Source: Photobacterium halotolerans DSM 18316
GTDB lineage: Bacteria > Pseudomonadota > Gammaproteobacteria > Enterobacterales > Vibrionaceae
Assembly (NCBI RefSeq): GCF_000425165.1
Contig: NZ_KE384319.1
Coordinates: 186,001 to 250,000 of the forward strand
Length of the DNA stretch: 64,000 bases
Direction of reading: 5' to 3'
A model generated the notes under the pieces. The model searched no databases. It was not told where the DNA came from and worked only from the letters and a program-made list of their open reading frames with translations. Both the position numbers and the translations under genes were made by a program. This document shows positions 16,825 through 26,466 of the stretch, piece after piece. Every line of letters begins with the position of its first letter. Within the stretch, counting starts at the first letter, position 1.

Positions 16825-19199
16825 CAACCTCTTGCTACCACTGTGGTGATCCTGTACCACACGATACCCATTTAACGGTCGACATTCTGGGAGCAGCACG
16901 CAGTATGTGCTGCCCGGGCTGCCACGCTGTGGCAAGCACCATAGTCGACAGTGGTTTGACATCCTATTATGAGTACCGGACCGCAACAGCAGATAAAGCC
17001 GATCTGGTCCCTCAGCAATTACAGTCCCTTGCCCTTTATGACAACGAAGAGATTCAGCAAGACTTTGTCAGGACCAGCGACAACACACATGAAGTGACAT
17101 TGTCACTCGAAGGTGTGTCGTGTGCCGCCTGTGCATGGTTAATTGAACGACAACTCAAACGCGAAACAGGCTTAGTTAACATTCGCGTCAATACCACCAC
17201 GCACCGCGCTCTGCTCAGCTGGAACCCCGAGCATACTAAACTTAGCACTCTTTTGTCCGCCATTCACCGTTTAGGCTACAAAGCGGCCCCTTTTGAGGCG
17301 GATAACCAAGAGCAGCATTACCACAATACGATGAAGAGCTACCTGTACCGTTTAGGTATCGCCGGCTTAGCCAGTATGCAGGTGATGATGCTGGCGGTTG
17401 CGCTGTACTTTGAGGTATTTGGTGATCTGGATGAAAGCTTCCGAAACTATTTCCGCTGGGTCAGCCTTCTTTTCGCCACCCCGGTACTTCTCTACTCGGC
17501 ATTACCTTTCTACTTAAATGCCTGGCGGAACCTCAAAGCACGCACATTAGGCATGGATGTCCCTGTTTCTATTGCGTTGATCTTTGCTTACGTGGCCAGC
17601 TTTTATGCCACTGTCACAGCAAAGGGCGAAGTGTTCTTCGAATCCATTTCGATGTTTACTTTCTTTTTATTAATCGGCCGCTATCTTGAGATGCGGGCGC
17701 GCCGTAAAGCAGCTGCAGCCAGTGCCAACCTGCTTAAATTGATTCCGGCTATGGCAAATTTGGTAAATGGTCGTCAGATTGCAGCCAAAAGCCTAAAGGC
17801 TGGTGACGTTGTCACCGTCTTACCCGGAGAAAGCTTACCTGCCGATGGGATTATTGTGTCTGGGAACAGTGTGGTCGACGAGTCAATGCTGACCGGCGAA
17901 CCGCTCCCCGTCCGCAGAGGCAAAGATGATACTGTGTATGCTGGCACCATTAACGGTGACGGTAACCTGACCGTAAAAGTCACTCAGGACCGCCAGCACT
18001 CCCTTATTTCTAACATCATTCGTCTTCAGGATGAAGCACAGGCAACAAAGCCCAAAATTGCCGAAATTGCTGACGTGGTAGCCCGCTATTTTGTTGCTGT
18101 GATTCTTATCATTGCAGCCGGGACCTGGCTTTACTGGCATCAGGTAAAACCCGATGATGCGTTATGGATTACATTAGCCGTACTGGTCGCCACCTGCCCT
18201 TGTGCTCTGTCACTGGCGACACCAACTGCGCTGACTTGCGCGACATCGCGTCTTGGCCGCCTGGGTATACTGCTGCGGCGCGGGCATGTTCTGGAAACAC
18301 TCTGTAATGTGAACCAGCTGGTTATTGATAAAACCGGCACCTTAACGGAAGGCAATGTCAGAATTATCCAAACAGTCTGCTTTGACAGATACGATGAAAC
18401 AGAGGTACTGAGCATCGCTGCTGAGCTGGAACGCTTTGCAAACCACCCTATTGCCCGGGCTTTTTCTGGTTATCGAAATGCAGCCTTTTCCTTTGATGAG
18501 GTTGAGAACGAGATCGGCTTTGGCCTCAAAGGCCGAAGAGAGGGAAATGAATGGCGAATCGGCAAACAGGCTTTTGCGTTAAACGGTGAAAACGCTCCTT
18601 CTCCAGATCAGGACTTTCAGGTCTGGCTGACCTGTAACGGTAAAGCTATCGCTGCTTTCCAGTTGGATGATCCCATCCGGCACGACAGCCAGTCACTGGT
18701 CAGTGCCTTTCAGGCCGAAGGGATTCAGGTCACCATGCTGACGGGCGATAACTCCGACAATGCCGCTCGCGTGGCAAAAACGCTTTCTGTAGACAAGCTG
18801 ATTAGCGGCGCGACCCCACAAGGTAAACTCAATTACCTCAACAGTCTTGGCAAAGATCAGGTCGCCCTGATGATTGGTGACGGCGTTAATGATGCACCGG
18901 TGCTGGCTGGCGCTCATCTGTCACTTGCGATGGGTGGAGGTACAGATGTTGCCAAATCGTCTGCTGATATGGTTTTACTTGGCGATCACTTAAACCGGGT
19001 GCTGGAAGCCAGACGCCTGGCGATGAAAACCAAGAAGATCATTCGGGAAAATCTGTCATGGGCATTAGGATATAACCTTGTTATTCTGCCTCTGGCTGTT
19101 GCCGGACTGGTTGCCCCTTATATTGCCGTATTAGGCATGTCTGCCAGCTCCATCATTGTTGTCTCTAATTCACTGAGGTTATTGAAAGAAGATGGCTAG
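16821..19199 (+). CDS. ccoI: cbb3-specific Cu+-exporting P1B-type ATPase CcoI/FixI
   Basis: 792-residue copper P-type ATPase that delivers copper for CcoN maturation. In order: an N-terminal Cys-rich segment (CYHCGDPVP, MCCPGCHAVA), an HMA domain with CAACAW, eight predicted membrane helices with the transport motif C459-P-C461, phosphorylation Asp503 in DKTGTLTEG, the HP motif (ANHPIARA), and the hinge GDGVNDAPVL. The CCPGCHAVA zinc-ribbon-like extension separates CcoI from the ordinary CopA exporters. It is translationally coupled to ccoH and to ccoS. It contains two perfect matS sites, a dual use of coding sequence. Confidence 0.95.
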   Translation: MTTSCYHCGDPVPHDTHLTVDILGAARSMCCPGCHAVASTIVDSGLTSYYEYRTATADKADLVPQQLQSLALYDNEEIQQDFVRTSDNTHEVTLSLEGVSCAACAWLIERQLKRETGLVNIRVNTTTHRALLSWNPEHTKLSTLLSAIHRLGYKAAPFEADNQEQHYHNTMKSYLYRLGIAGLASMQVMMLAVALYFEVFGDLDESFRNYFRWVSLLFATPVLLYSALPFYLNAWRNLKARTLGMDVPVSIALIFAYVASFYATVTAKGEVFFESISMFTFFLLIGRYLEMRARRKAAAASANLLKLIPAMANLVNGRQIAAKSLKAGDVVTVLPGESLPADGIIVSGNSVVDESMLTGEPLPVRRGKDDTVYAGTINGDGNLTVKVTQDRQHSLISNIIRLQDEAQATKPKIAEIADVVARYFVAVILIIAAGTWLYWHQVKPDDALWITLAVLVATCPCALSLATPTALTCATSRLGRLGILLRRGHVLETLCNVNQLVIDKTGTLTEGNVRIIQTVCFDRYDETEVLSIAAELERFANHPIARAFSGYRNAAFSFDEVENEIGFGLKGRREGNEWRIGKQAFALNGENAPSPDQDFQVWLTCNGKAIAAFQLDDPIRHDSQSLVSAFQAEGIQVTMLTGDNSDNAARVAKTLSVDKLISGATPQGKLNYLNSLGKDQVALMIGDGVNDAPVLAGAHLSLAMGGGTDVAKSSADMVLLGDHLNRVLEARRLAMKTKKIIRENLSWALGYNLVILPLAVAGLVAPYIAVLGMSASSIIVVSNSLRLLKEDG
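17094..17106. other. matS site (MatP binding)
   Basis: GTGACATTGTCAC is a perfect matS match inside ccoI. Confidence 0.85.
17813..17825. other. matS site (MatP binding)
   Basis: GTGACGTTGTCAC is a perfect matS match inside ccoI, 719 bp from the previous one. Confidence 0.85.
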
Positions 19200-19389
19200 C
19201 CTGTATTTACTCATCCCGATTGCAATCATCTTCGTCTGCATTGCCGTTGCCATTTTTATCTGGGCCGTCAAATCAGAACAGTTTGAAGACCTCGAAAGAC
19301 AGGGATACGACATCCTGTTTGATGAGAATGAAGAGAAACAACCCGCGCAAAAAACGGATGATGAACAGACAGGCAAGGATAAACAGTGA
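19192..19389 (+). CDS. ccoS: cbb3-type oxidase assembly protein CcoS
   Basis: 65-residue protein with one membrane helix (LYLLIPIAIIFVCIAVAIFIW) followed by AVKSEQFEDLERQGYDILFD, the conserved CcoS/FixS pattern in which a Q-F-x-D-L-E segment follows the helix. It is required for cofactor insertion into cbb3 oxidase. Overlaps the 3' end of ccoI and the start of the next gene. Confidence 0.93.
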   Translation: MASLYLLIPIAIIFVCIAVAIFIWAVKSEQFEDLERQGYDILFDENEEKQPAQKTDDEQTGKDKQ

Positions 19390-20063
19390 ACACAGATTTC
19401 TTCGCTGCTTTTGTTATTGGCCTGCTGGGTGCAGGCCATTGTCTGGGGATGTGTGGCGGTATCGCTGCCGCTATTACTTTAGGTATGCCAGGCCAGCAAC
19501 AAAGCCGCCGTTTTCCTTACTTGCTCTGCTATAACGCCGGACGCCTGATTTCTTACGCAGCAGCCGGAGCTGTTATTGGTGGCGCAGTGGCAGGTATGGC
19601 AGCGTTGAGTGGATTAAGCACTGCTCTCCTTTTCCTGCGTATTTTCGCTGCAGTGATGATGATTCTTCTCGCCCTGTATCTTGGCCAGTGGTGGCAAGGG
19701 GTCACCAAAATTGAAGCTCTCGGCCAATCACTCTGGCGTTTAATCTCACCTTTAGCCAAGTCGATGTTACCGCTCAAGTCTCCCCTGGCAGCTTTTCCGT
19801 TTGGACTGGTATGGGGCTGGCTACCCTGCGGATTAGTCTACTCAATGTTAAGTTGGGCGGCTGTGGCTGGTAATGCAGGTTCTGGTGCCGGCGTTATGCT
19901 TGCCTTTGGTCTGGGAACGCTGCCTGCCATGCTGTTAGTTGGCAGCTTTGCAGAAATGCTTAAACAATGGCTTTCCAATCAGATATTTAAGAAAACCAGT
20001 GCATTACTGTTATTGGCATACGGTATCCACACAGGCTATGTCGCAATCACACAATTTTCCTAA
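19386..20063 (+). CDS. TauE/SafE-like membrane protein linked to cbb3 assembly
   Basis: 225-residue polytopic membrane protein of the sulfite exporter TauE/SafE group (DsbD/CcdA-like half transporter). It has six to seven hydrophobic segments and the motifs GAGHCLGMCGGIAAA and WGWLPCGLVYSML, each with a conserved Cys or Gly-Pro-Cys type turn. Starts with GTG, overlapping ccoS by 4 bp. In many gamma-proteobacteria this gene sits between ccoS and fnr and is linked to copper or cbb3 maturation; that role is inferred from position. Confidence 0.85.
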   Translation: MNTDFFAAFVIGLLGAGHCLGMCGGIAAAITLGMPGQQQSRRFPYLLCYNAGRLISYAAAGAVIGGAVAGMAALSGLSTALLFLRIFAAVMMILLALYLGQWWQGVTKIEALGQSLWRLISPLAKSMLPLKSPLAAFPFGLVWGWLPCGLVYSMLSWAAVAGNAGSGAGVMLAFGLGTLPAMLLVGSFAEMLKQWLSNQIFKKTSALLLLAYGIHTGYVAITQFS

Positions 20064-20138
20064 TGTTTTATACTCGTCATTGTGAATAAGAGTGTGGTAG
20101 AGTGACCCGAGTATCCGAACTTGGTCAGGCCACAGTTT

Positions 20139-20888
20139 ATGAATTCAGATAAAATCTCCACAAAACGCATTCAATCCGGTGGATGTGCTATCCATTGTCA
20201 GGACTGCAGTATCAGTCAGTTATGCATCCCTTTTACTCTCAATGACGCAGAGTTAGATCAGCTGGACAGCATTATTGAGCGAAAAAAACCCATCCATAAG
20301 GGCCAGGAACTGTTTAAAGCCGGGGACGAGCTGAAAGCGCTGTACGCGATCCGTTCAGGCACAGTGAAAACCTATACCATCACCGAGCAAGGCGACGAAC
20401 AAATTACCGCTTTTCATTTAGCTGGCGACTTGGTGGGTTTTGACGCTATCAACGACCATAAACACCAAAGTTTTGCCCAGTCTCTTGAAACTTCTATGGT
20501 ATGTGAGATTCCGTTTGAAACACTGGACGATCTTGCCGGTAAAATGCCTAAGCTCAGACAACAAATTATGCGTCTGATGAGCAGCGAAATTAAAAGTGAT
20601 CAGAATATGATCCTGCTGCTCTCTAAGAAAAATGCCGAAGAGCGTCTGGCAGCGTTTCTCTATGATTTATCATGCCGTTTCTCAGAACGTGGGTTTTCTG
20701 CCCGCGAATTCCGGCTGACTATGACCCGTGGAGATATTGGTAACTATCTGGGGTTGACAGTTGAAACCATCAGCCGTCTGTTGGGCCGTTTCCAAAAGTC
20801 CGAAATCATTGGCGTGAAAGGCAAGTACATCACGGTTCTTGATCGTGAGCAGTTAGCTCAGCTTGCAGGTGCGACTAACTGTAAATAG
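20139..20888 (+). CDS. fnr: oxygen-sensing regulator FNR
   Basis: FNR, 249 residues from ATG 20139. It is a cytoplasmic [4Fe-4S] transcription regulator that dimerises and binds TTGAT-N4-ATCAA without oxygen. The cluster ligands fall at Cys20, Cys23, Cys29 and Cys122 ([16 protein letters not shown] and MVCEIPF), the same numbers as in E. coli FNR, which decides the start; an upstream ATG-like codon would add six residues. A cyclic-nucleotide fold, long dimer helix and HTH ([19 protein letters not shown] with E-SR contacts) follow. The cco genes beside it are classical FNR targets. A terminator follows. Confidence 0.98.
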   Translation: MNSDKISTKRIQSGGCAIHCQDCSISQLCIPFTLNDAELDQLDSIIERKKPIHKGQELFKAGDELKALYAIRSGTVKTYTITEQGDEQITAFHLAGDLVGFDAINDHKHQSFAQSLETSMVCEIPFETLDDLAGKMPKLRQQIMRLMSSEIKSDQNMILLLSKKNAEERLAAFLYDLSCRFSERGFSAREFRLTMTRGDIGNYLGLTVETISRLLGRFQKSEIIGVKGKYITVLDREQLAQLAGATNCK

Positions 20889-20896
20889 TTTTATTA

Positions 20897-20928
20897 AAAT
20901 TGATGGGCTTGATGCCCATCAATTTTTA
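20897..20928 (+). terminator. terminator after fnr
   Basis: Perfect 12-bp stem AAATTGATGGGC / GCCCATCAATTT with a 5-base loop, followed by TT. Confidence 0.88.
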
Positions 20929-21052
20929 CTGTAATTCCTCTTCAAAGTCCTCCATTTCCTCGCAGCAATCCGTTACAGTGAATATACTAATCTGAATACA
21001 AACAGTTTTTCAGATCAGGTCGATTGCGAATCCGTTGAGACAGGGGGCAGTT

Positions 21053-21991
21053 ATGAACTCATACAAAAACATCCTCGTAGTGGCCGACCCACTGCAAGAC
21101 AACCAACCGGCTTTGTCACGCGCAGTGCACCTCGCTGAAAAGAGTGAGAATGTTCACATCACTGTATTCCTTGCCATTTACGATTTTTCTTACGAAATGA
21201 CATCCATGCTCTCGTCGGACGAGCGTCAGGCCATGCGGCGCGGGGTTATCCAACAGCGTGAAGAATGGTTAAAAGACATTATCCGCCCTCATGTCAGCGC
21301 CGGTGTTGATATCGACATCCTTGTTGTGTGGCACAATCGCCCCTATGAAGCCGTTATCGCCGAGGTGTACAGCCATCATCACGACCTACTGATAAAAGCC
21401 ACCCATAAACACGACAAAATCGGCTCCGTGATTTTTACCCCTACCGACTGGCATTTATTACGCAAATGTCCATGCCCCGTGCTTTTGGTTAAAGAGCACA
21501 GCTGGCCCGAGAACGGTAAGGTACTGGCTTGTGTCAACTTAGCGGCAGAGAGCGATACTCACGAAACATTGAACGATAAAATCATCAACGAAGCTAAGAA
21601 CATGGCAGAAGTACTGGTTGCTGAAGTCAATCTGGTCAACGCCTATCCCGCTACCCCGGTTAACATTACGATTGAATTACCTGAATTTGACCCTGCAACC
21701 TACACAGATGCGGTACGTGGCCACCATCTGACATCGATGAAGGCACTGAGGCAAAAACACGGTATTGATGAAGATAAAACCCATGTCGTTGAAGGATTGC
21801 CTGAAGACGTAATCCCGAAAGTCGCAGAAGAGTTAGATGCAGAACTCGTCATACTGGGCACCACCGGCCGGACCGGGCTTTCTGCTGTCTTCATCGGCAA
21901 TACAGCTGAGCACACCATTGACAGCCTCAACTGCGACTTGCTTGCCCTTAAACCCGACGGCTACATCAGCCCTCTGGATCCTAACCAATAA
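21053..21991 (+). CDS. uspE: universal stress protein UspE
   Basis: 312-residue tandem universal stress protein. Both Usp folds are visible: the first begins [22 protein letters not shown], the second ends in [28 protein letters not shown], the usual G-x2-G-x9-G(S/T) nucleotide-type loop. UspE is induced in stationary phase and linked to motility, adhesion and stress in E. coli. ATG 21053 has a strong ribosome site (AGGGGGCAG) and gives the standard N-terminus. Its place between fnr and ttcA is conserved in enterics and vibrios. A terminator follows. Confidence 0.94.
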   Translation: MNSYKNILVVADPLQDNQPALSRAVHLAEKSENVHITVFLAIYDFSYEMTSMLSSDERQAMRRGVIQQREEWLKDIIRPHVSAGVDIDILVVWHNRPYEAVIAEVYSHHHDLLIKATHKHDKIGSVIFTPTDWHLLRKCPCPVLLVKEHSWPENGKVLACVNLAAESDTHETLNDKIINEAKNMAEVLVAEVNLVNAYPATPVNITIELPEFDPATYTDAVRGHHLTSMKALRQKHGIDEDKTHVVEGLPEDVIPKVAEELDAELVILGTTGRTGLSAVFIGNTAEHTIDSLNCDLLALKPDGYISPLDPNQ

Positions 21992-22001
21992 TCTTGCTCT
22001 G

Positions 22002-22034
22002 AAAGCACGCCTTTAACCCGCAGGCGTGCTTTTC
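22002..22034 (+). terminator. terminator after uspE
   Basis: Stem AAAGCACGCCT / AGGCGTGCTTT with a 9-base loop, ending in TTT. Confidence 0.85.
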
Positions 22035-22094
22035 ACCGACAACAATCGCTCAAACTGCCATTTACCCGCTTAATTATCAATTAAGATGAAAATC

Positions 22095-22120
22095 ACGCTG
22101 GAATCCGACGCTGGAATCCG
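22095..22120 (+). repeat. tandem 13-bp duplication upstream of ttcA
   Basis: ACGCTGGAATCCG occurs twice head to tail (22095-22107, 22108-22120), in the leader region of ttcA. Probably a recent slippage event. Confidence 0.8.
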
Positions 22121-22188
22121 TATCATACCCGCCATGAAATTTGCCAGTGAGCACAGGTCGCGCGAACCCTGCTCACGGTAACCTTTAC

Positions 22189-22219
22189 CGATGATATTTC
22201 ATGACGACTTATATCATCG
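22189..22219 (+). promoter_or_regulatory. hairpin in the ttcA leader
   Basis: CGATGATAT (22189-22197) pairs perfectly with ATATCATCG (22211-22219) across a 13-base loop, 60 bp before the ttcA start. There is no T run, so it is not a standard terminator; it may be a structured leader or an operator. Confidence 0.4.
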
Positions 22220-22279
22220 TGCTCAATGCATTTACCGTCGGTTGGCAGCGTGATTCAATCGATGCGAAAGAGAGAAGCA

Positions 22280-23209
22280 ATGACTCAGAATCAAGAGCTT
22301 ACAAAGGCACAGAAATACAACTTCGATAAGCTGCAAAAGAAACTGCGCCGGAATACGGGCCAGGCGATTGCTGATTTTAATATGATCGAAGATGGTGATC
22401 GCATTATGGTTTGCCTGTCTGGTGGTAAAGACAGCTATACCATGCTGGAAATGTTGAGCAGCCTGCAGCGCAGTGCCCCTGTCAGCTTTGAACTGATTGC
22501 AGTGAACCTAGATCAAAAACAGCCTGGCTTCCCTGAGCATATCTTGCCTGAATATCTTGAATCTCTGGGTGTTCCGTACAAGATTGTGAATGAAGATACT
22601 TATTCCATAGTCAAAGAGAAAGTGCCGGAAGGTAAAACGACCTGTTCTCTCTGCTCCCGTCTGCGTCGCGGTATTTTGTACCGGACGGCGAAGGAAATAG
22701 GTGCAACTAAAATTGCGCTGGGTCACCACCGCGATGACATGCTGGAGACACTTTTCCTGAACATGTTCTACGGCGGCAAAATGAAAGGTATGCCACCTAA
22801 GCTGGTCTCGGATAATGGCGAACATGTGGTGATTCGTCCGCTCGCCTATTGCCGCGAAAAAGACATTGAACGCTACACCGAAATGAAAGCGTTCCCGATC
22901 ATCCCGTGCAATCTTTGTGGCTCGCAGCCAAACCTTCAGCGTCAGGTTATCAAAGAAATGCTGCGTGACTGGGATAAACGGTATCCGGGACGTATTGAGA
23001 CTATGTTCACCGCCATGCAAAACGTCGTGCCTTCGCACCTGGCAGACTTTAACCTTTTTGACTTTAAGTCAATCGACAAGGAATCAGGGGCGATTAACGG
23101 CGGTGATATTGCTTTTGATAAAGAAGACTTACCAAGCTCACCCGTCTCTTCCGAAGGTGCCAGTGAATTTGATCCGGGTGAAAAATTGGATATTTTGCAG
23201 GTTAATTAA
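22280..23209 (+). CDS. ttcA: tRNA 2-thiocytidine(32) synthetase TtcA
   Basis: 309-residue Fe-S dependent tRNA thiolase that makes s2C at position 32. The PP-loop ATPase motif SGGKDS begins at residue 47; [10 protein letters not shown] and [10 protein letters not shown] supply the Cys residues typical of TtcA, of which the first CxxC is in the family signature. ATG 22280 ([25 protein letters not shown]) matches the usual start. The gene order fnr-uspE-ttcA is standard. A terminator follows at 23224. Confidence 0.96.
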   Translation: MTQNQELTKAQKYNFDKLQKKLRRNTGQAIADFNMIEDGDRIMVCLSGGKDSYTMLEMLSSLQRSAPVSFELIAVNLDQKQPGFPEHILPEYLESLGVPYKIVNEDTYSIVKEKVPEGKTTCSLCSRLRRGILYRTAKEIGATKIALGHHRDDMLETLFLNMFYGGKMKGMPPKLVSDNGEHVVIRPLAYCREKDIERYTEMKAFPIIPCNLCGSQPNLQRQVIKEMLRDWDKRYPGRIETMFTAMQNVVPSHLADFNLFDFKSIDKESGAINGGDIAFDKEDLPSSPVSSEGASEFDPGEKLDILQVN

Positions 23210-23223
23210 CTTTTCCATCTATC

Positions 23224-23249
23224 AAAGCCGCAGACATTGCGGCTTTTTT
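23224..23249 (+). terminator. terminator after ttcA
   Basis: AAAGCCGC / GCGGCTTT stem followed by TTTTTT. Confidence 0.9.
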
Positions 23250-23690
23250 CATCCATTTATCACTGACGCTGGTAAAAATACCTGGCAGACATATTGCTAT
23301 CTAACACGCCTGGCTGAAACGATATAGCCGAAAACACTAAAAACCACCCCAAAATCATCACAACATATAAAGATTTGTTAACAAAAAACCAAAAAAATTG
23401 CTAAGAACAGTCTGGTATATGGCAGTTATATCCGTATCATACTATAGATACTTATGCGTTCAGGTACTCGCAGTGATACGCAACGCTACCCTGCTCAGTG
23501 GTACGTTGCGCAATATGATTCGCGCTCATAACCAGCTATTCCTGCGAATGATTTCTACAGGTTACGAGTCGTCTCATTCTGAGTTGCATCTTCATACTCT
23601 GACATTTTGCAAGCGAGCCTGAAACCGAGTGAGATCCAATTAAGTCTGTAGCCGTCCTGCACGCTACTAAGTCAATATAAAGGATTAAAA
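23250..23690. other. non-coding region before the M32 carboxypeptidase
   Basis: About 440 bp. The only open frame (23398-23622) has no ribosome site and no recognisable protein. I see no strong operator or repeat; promoter elements for the carboxypeptidase are presumably here. Confidence 0.5.
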
Positions 23691-25178
23691 ATGACTTACT
23701 ATCAGAAACTGGAACAACACGCTAAAAAGCTTTCCAAGATTTCTCACTTATCCGCTATCTGCAGCTGGGATCAGGCTGCAAAAATGCCCGAAGGCGGAAA
23801 TGCCGCACGCTCTGAAGCAATGGCTGAACTGGCTCTTATTCATCATGAACTCGCAACGGCTCCTTCTCTGGCTGACTGGTTCGCCAAAGCCGAAACCGAA
23901 TCTTTGTCCAAAGAACAAAAAGTCAGCCTGCAAGAGATGAAACGTTCCTGGCAGAATGACAATATCCTGCCGGCTGATCTGGTGGAGAAAAAATCGCTCG
24001 CCGGTTCAAAGTGCGAACATGCCTGGCGAACGCAACGTAAAGAAAATAATTGGCATGAGTTCAGCCAGAACCTTGAAGCCGTTGTTAAGCTGGCAAGAGA
24101 AGAAGCGCAGATTCGGGCTGAGGCAACGGGGTTAAGCCGTTATGACGCTATGATGGATCTGTATGAACCTGGCATGACGTGCGAGAAAATTGATTCTATA
24201 TTTGGTCAGGTGAAAACATGGCTACCCGCATTGATTCAACAAGTCAGAGCGAAACAAGCCAGTGATCAGGTTATTACTCCTAAAGGCCCTTTCCCGATAG
24301 CTCAACAGAAAGCATTGAGTCTGGATATCATGGGCAAATTAGGATTTGATTTCAGACACGGCCGGTTGGACGTGAGTGCGCACCCGTTTTGTGGCGGTGT
24401 GCCGACCGATGTCCGCATTACCACCCGGTATGATGAAGCTGACTTTACCAGTGCACTCATGGGGGTTATCCACGAAACTGGCCATGCCCGTTACGAGCAA
24501 GGACTCCCTGAGCAGTGGCATGGTTTGCCTGTGGGTCAGGCACGCTCAATGGGCGTTCATGAGTCACAAAGCCTGTTTTTTGAAATGCAGCTTTCGCGCA
24601 GTAAGCCTTTTATTGAAATCCTCGCCCCGTTAGCTCGCGAAGCATTTGACCGTAATAACGACAAGGCGCTGAGCACCGACAATTTGGCATTGTTCAGTAC
24701 CCGGGTCGAACCTGGCTATATCCGAGTCGATGCCGATGAAGTGACCTACCCTGCACACATCATTTTACGTTACGAAATTGAACGCGATTTGATTGAAGGC
24801 AAAATCGAAGTAGCAGATATCCCTGAGTTGTGGGACAAGAAGATGACTGAGTATCTGGGGTTATCGACCAAAGGTAACTTTACTGACGGCTGTATGCAGG
24901 ATATCCACTGGACAGACGGCAGCTTTGGCTATTTCCCGTCTTACACTCTGGGTGCTATGTATGCGGCTCAGTTCATGGCGGCCATGCGCCGTGAAATGAA
25001 TGTGGAAAACCTCATTCGTGAACGTAACCTTCAGCCTATCTTCAACTGGTTAGACAGGCATATCTGGAAAAAAGCCAGCTTCCTTTCAACAGATAACCTG
25101 CTGAAAGAAGCGACCGGCGAAACCCTGAACCCGGATCATTTCAAAGCGCACCTTGAAAGTCGCTACCTCGAAGACTAA
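23691..25178 (+). CDS. M32 family metallocarboxypeptidase (Taq type)
   Basis: 495-residue cytoplasmic zinc carboxypeptidase. The zinc-binding HExxH motif is His261-Glu-Thr-Gly-His265 (VIHETGHARYEQG), with the family motifs HPFCGGVPTDVRITTRY upstream and ESQSLFFEMQ after it, and the DEVTYPAHIILRYEIE segment near residue 350. It removes C-terminal amino acids from peptides. Single gene, good ribosome site (AAAGGAT), followed by a strong terminator. Confidence 0.95.
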   Translation: MTYYQKLEQHAKKLSKISHLSAICSWDQAAKMPEGGNAARSEAMAELALIHHELATAPSLADWFAKAETESLSKEQKVSLQEMKRSWQNDNILPADLVEKKSLAGSKCEHAWRTQRKENNWHEFSQNLEAVVKLAREEAQIRAEATGLSRYDAMMDLYEPGMTCEKIDSIFGQVKTWLPALIQQVRAKQASDQVITPKGPFPIAQQKALSLDIMGKLGFDFRHGRLDVSAHPFCGGVPTDVRITTRYDEADFTSALMGVIHETGHARYEQGLPEQWHGLPVGQARSMGVHESQSLFFEMQLSRSKPFIEILAPLAREAFDRNNDKALSTDNLALFSTRVEPGYIRVDADEVTYPAHIILRYEIERDLIEGKIEVADIPELWDKKMTEYLGLSTKGNFTDGCMQDIHWTDGSFGYFPSYTLGAMYAAQFMAAMRREMNVENLIRERNLQPIFNWLDRHIWKKASFLSTDNLLKEATGETLNPDHFKAHLESRYLED

Positions 25179-25198
25179 CGTAACAAAGTTGTAAATCC

Positions 25199-25223
25199 AA
25201 AAGGGCCTCATGGCCCTTTTTTT
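25199..25223 (+). terminator. terminator after the carboxypeptidase
   Basis: AAAAGGGCC-TCAT-GGCCCTTTT plus additional T residues. It also lies at the end of the convergent RES gene and so may serve both. Confidence 0.88.
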
Positions 25224-25908
25224 ATACCATACTGATTTCCAGTACAGTATTGATGGCACTGCCATTCCATTTGTACACATAATGATTGGACTGACAAACC
25301 TTGCTGACCAGGTTTGGCTTGTACAAGGCAAAACAATCATGGCCCCGGTGCCGTACGGAGTGATACAAAACACCGTCTTGTCTTGCTTCCTTCATCGTTA
25401 TCGCCTCAGCCTGAGAATGCGCATAATTCGTGGGGTGGTAAAGCGCAGAATCCAGATGCGTCTTCTCTGTAAAATCAACCAAAGCGGCAGAAAACCAAGC
25501 CTGTATACTTCTCATCTGGATATCCTGTGACGGCTCCTGGGTGTACCCCAGTATCCGCTCCATATGATAGCTCGTTTCCTTGATCGCCGTATTAATATCC
25601 CTTGCCGCATAATACGCGCCAAAGTCCGCGGTATTAAAACGACCCCCATCCGGATTTACATGGGTAAAGGCGGCCATCACATAGCTGCAGTGAGGAATAC
25701 CGACCAGCCTTTCCTCGACCGGTACACGAGCAAACTGCCCTGTTTCCTCAGCCAGACGAGGATTGGTCAGGGCTTCAACGGCAAAAATAGCTTCCAGTTG
25801 ATCAGGCTCAGCGACATCTTCATACAAATTGATTGGCGGATACTTGGAGGGAATTAGTCGATAGCATGGCTGCTCCCTGAAGTGCTTGAGAGTGTATGCG
25901 TTCTGCAT
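25222..25908 (-). CDS. RES-domain toxin
   Basis: 228-residue RES family protein. Conserved positions are visible: Arg in CYRLIP, GGRFN, Glu in AIKETSYHMER, and Ser in LYHSVRH. RES toxins degrade NAD+ or ADP-ribosylate targets and arrest growth. The gene begins one base after the stop of the Xre-like antitoxin, the standard order for Xre-RES modules. The NAD+-depleting activity is known for the family (for example MbcT) and inferred here. Confidence 0.88.
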   Translation of the reverse strand: MQNAYTLKHFREQPCYRLIPSKYPPINLYEDVAEPDQLEAIFAVEALTNPRLAEETGQFARVPVEERLVGIPHCSYVMAAFTHVNPDGGRFNTADFGAYYAARDINTAIKETSYHMERILGYTQEPSQDIQMRSIQAWFSAALVDFTEKTHLDSALYHPTNYAHSQAEAITMKEARQDGVLYHSVRHRGHDCFALYKPNLVSKVCQSNHYVYKWNGSAINTVLEISMV

Positions 25909-25909
25909 G

Positions 25910-26320
25910 TCAGGACCGTCCTCCGCGCCAGGCGTTCAACCGTGTAGCCACTTCGTACAAATCGGCAACCTTACCCTGGCCCATCACTTCCATCGCACTT
26001 CGCCCGGCAAAAAACGGGTGTGAATTAGGCTTCTGCACCCATTGATAAACACTGTCTTCATGGGTAAATAAAATGCGCAGGCATTTATGAATATTCAGTA
26101 TGTAGCTCATCCGCTCCAGCAAGTCTTTAGACACTTTGGCCGACTCAGGGCTGGCACGGTATTTGTTCAGTGTTGAGCGGCTTGATAAACCAAGCAGAGC
26201 CATCTGCTGATTCTGGCTGCAACTCCACTTATCCAGAATGTTGAAAACGACTGGCAGTACCTTATTGCCTGCATGTTCAATCGGCTCATTCGCCGCCACG
26301 GTACGGGTGTTCATGATCAC
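25910..26320 (-). CDS. Xre/MbcA/ParS family antitoxin of the RES toxin
   Basis: 136 residues. The N-terminal part has an Xre-like helix-turn-helix (QMALLGLSSRSTLNKYRAS) and the C-terminal part is the toxin-binding region of the Xre/MbcA/ParS group (AMEVMGQGKVADLYEVATRLNAWRGG, like the DUF2384 domain). It neutralises the RES protein encoded next and should repress its own promoter. Two start codons (26320, 26314) are equally possible. A double palindrome starts 10 bp upstream. Confidence 0.87.
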   Translation of the reverse strand: MIMNTRTVAANEPIEHAGNKVLPVVFNILDKWSCSQNQQMALLGLSSRSTLNKYRASPESAKVSKDLLERMSYILNIHKCLRILFTHEDSVYQWVQKPNSHPFFAGRSAMEVMGQGKVADLYEVATRLNAWRGGRS

Positions 26321-26330
26321 CGCCTCAGAT

Positions 26331-26375
26331 TGTCCATTTATGGACTTAGTTTAGCATTAAGTCTATAAATGAACA
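26331..26375 (-). promoter_or_regulatory. double palindromic operator of the RES/Xre module
   Basis: TGTCCATTTATGGACTT (26331-26347) and AAGTCTATAAATGAACA (26359-26375) are inverted copies of each other with two mismatches. Each half is itself nearly palindromic (GTCCAT-TT-ATGGAC). Two nested palindromes before an antitoxin start are what an autorepressor binding as a higher-order complex would use. Confidence 0.72.
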
Positions 26376-26466
26376 AAATGTTGAGACCGGAGATATCAAG
26401 CAGTCATCAATGTAAAACAGAGACCGGGCTGACCAACGCCGTGATCAGCCCCAGATGGCGGAGAAG

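Noticed and set aside
22508-23038. 176-residue antisense frame across ttcA
   Set aside because: Antisense shadow of a well-supported gene with biased codon use.
23398-23622. 74-residue open frame between ttcA and the M32 carboxypeptidase
   Set aside because: No ribosome site, no signal or domain, and it starts in AT-rich intergenic DNA; likely chance.
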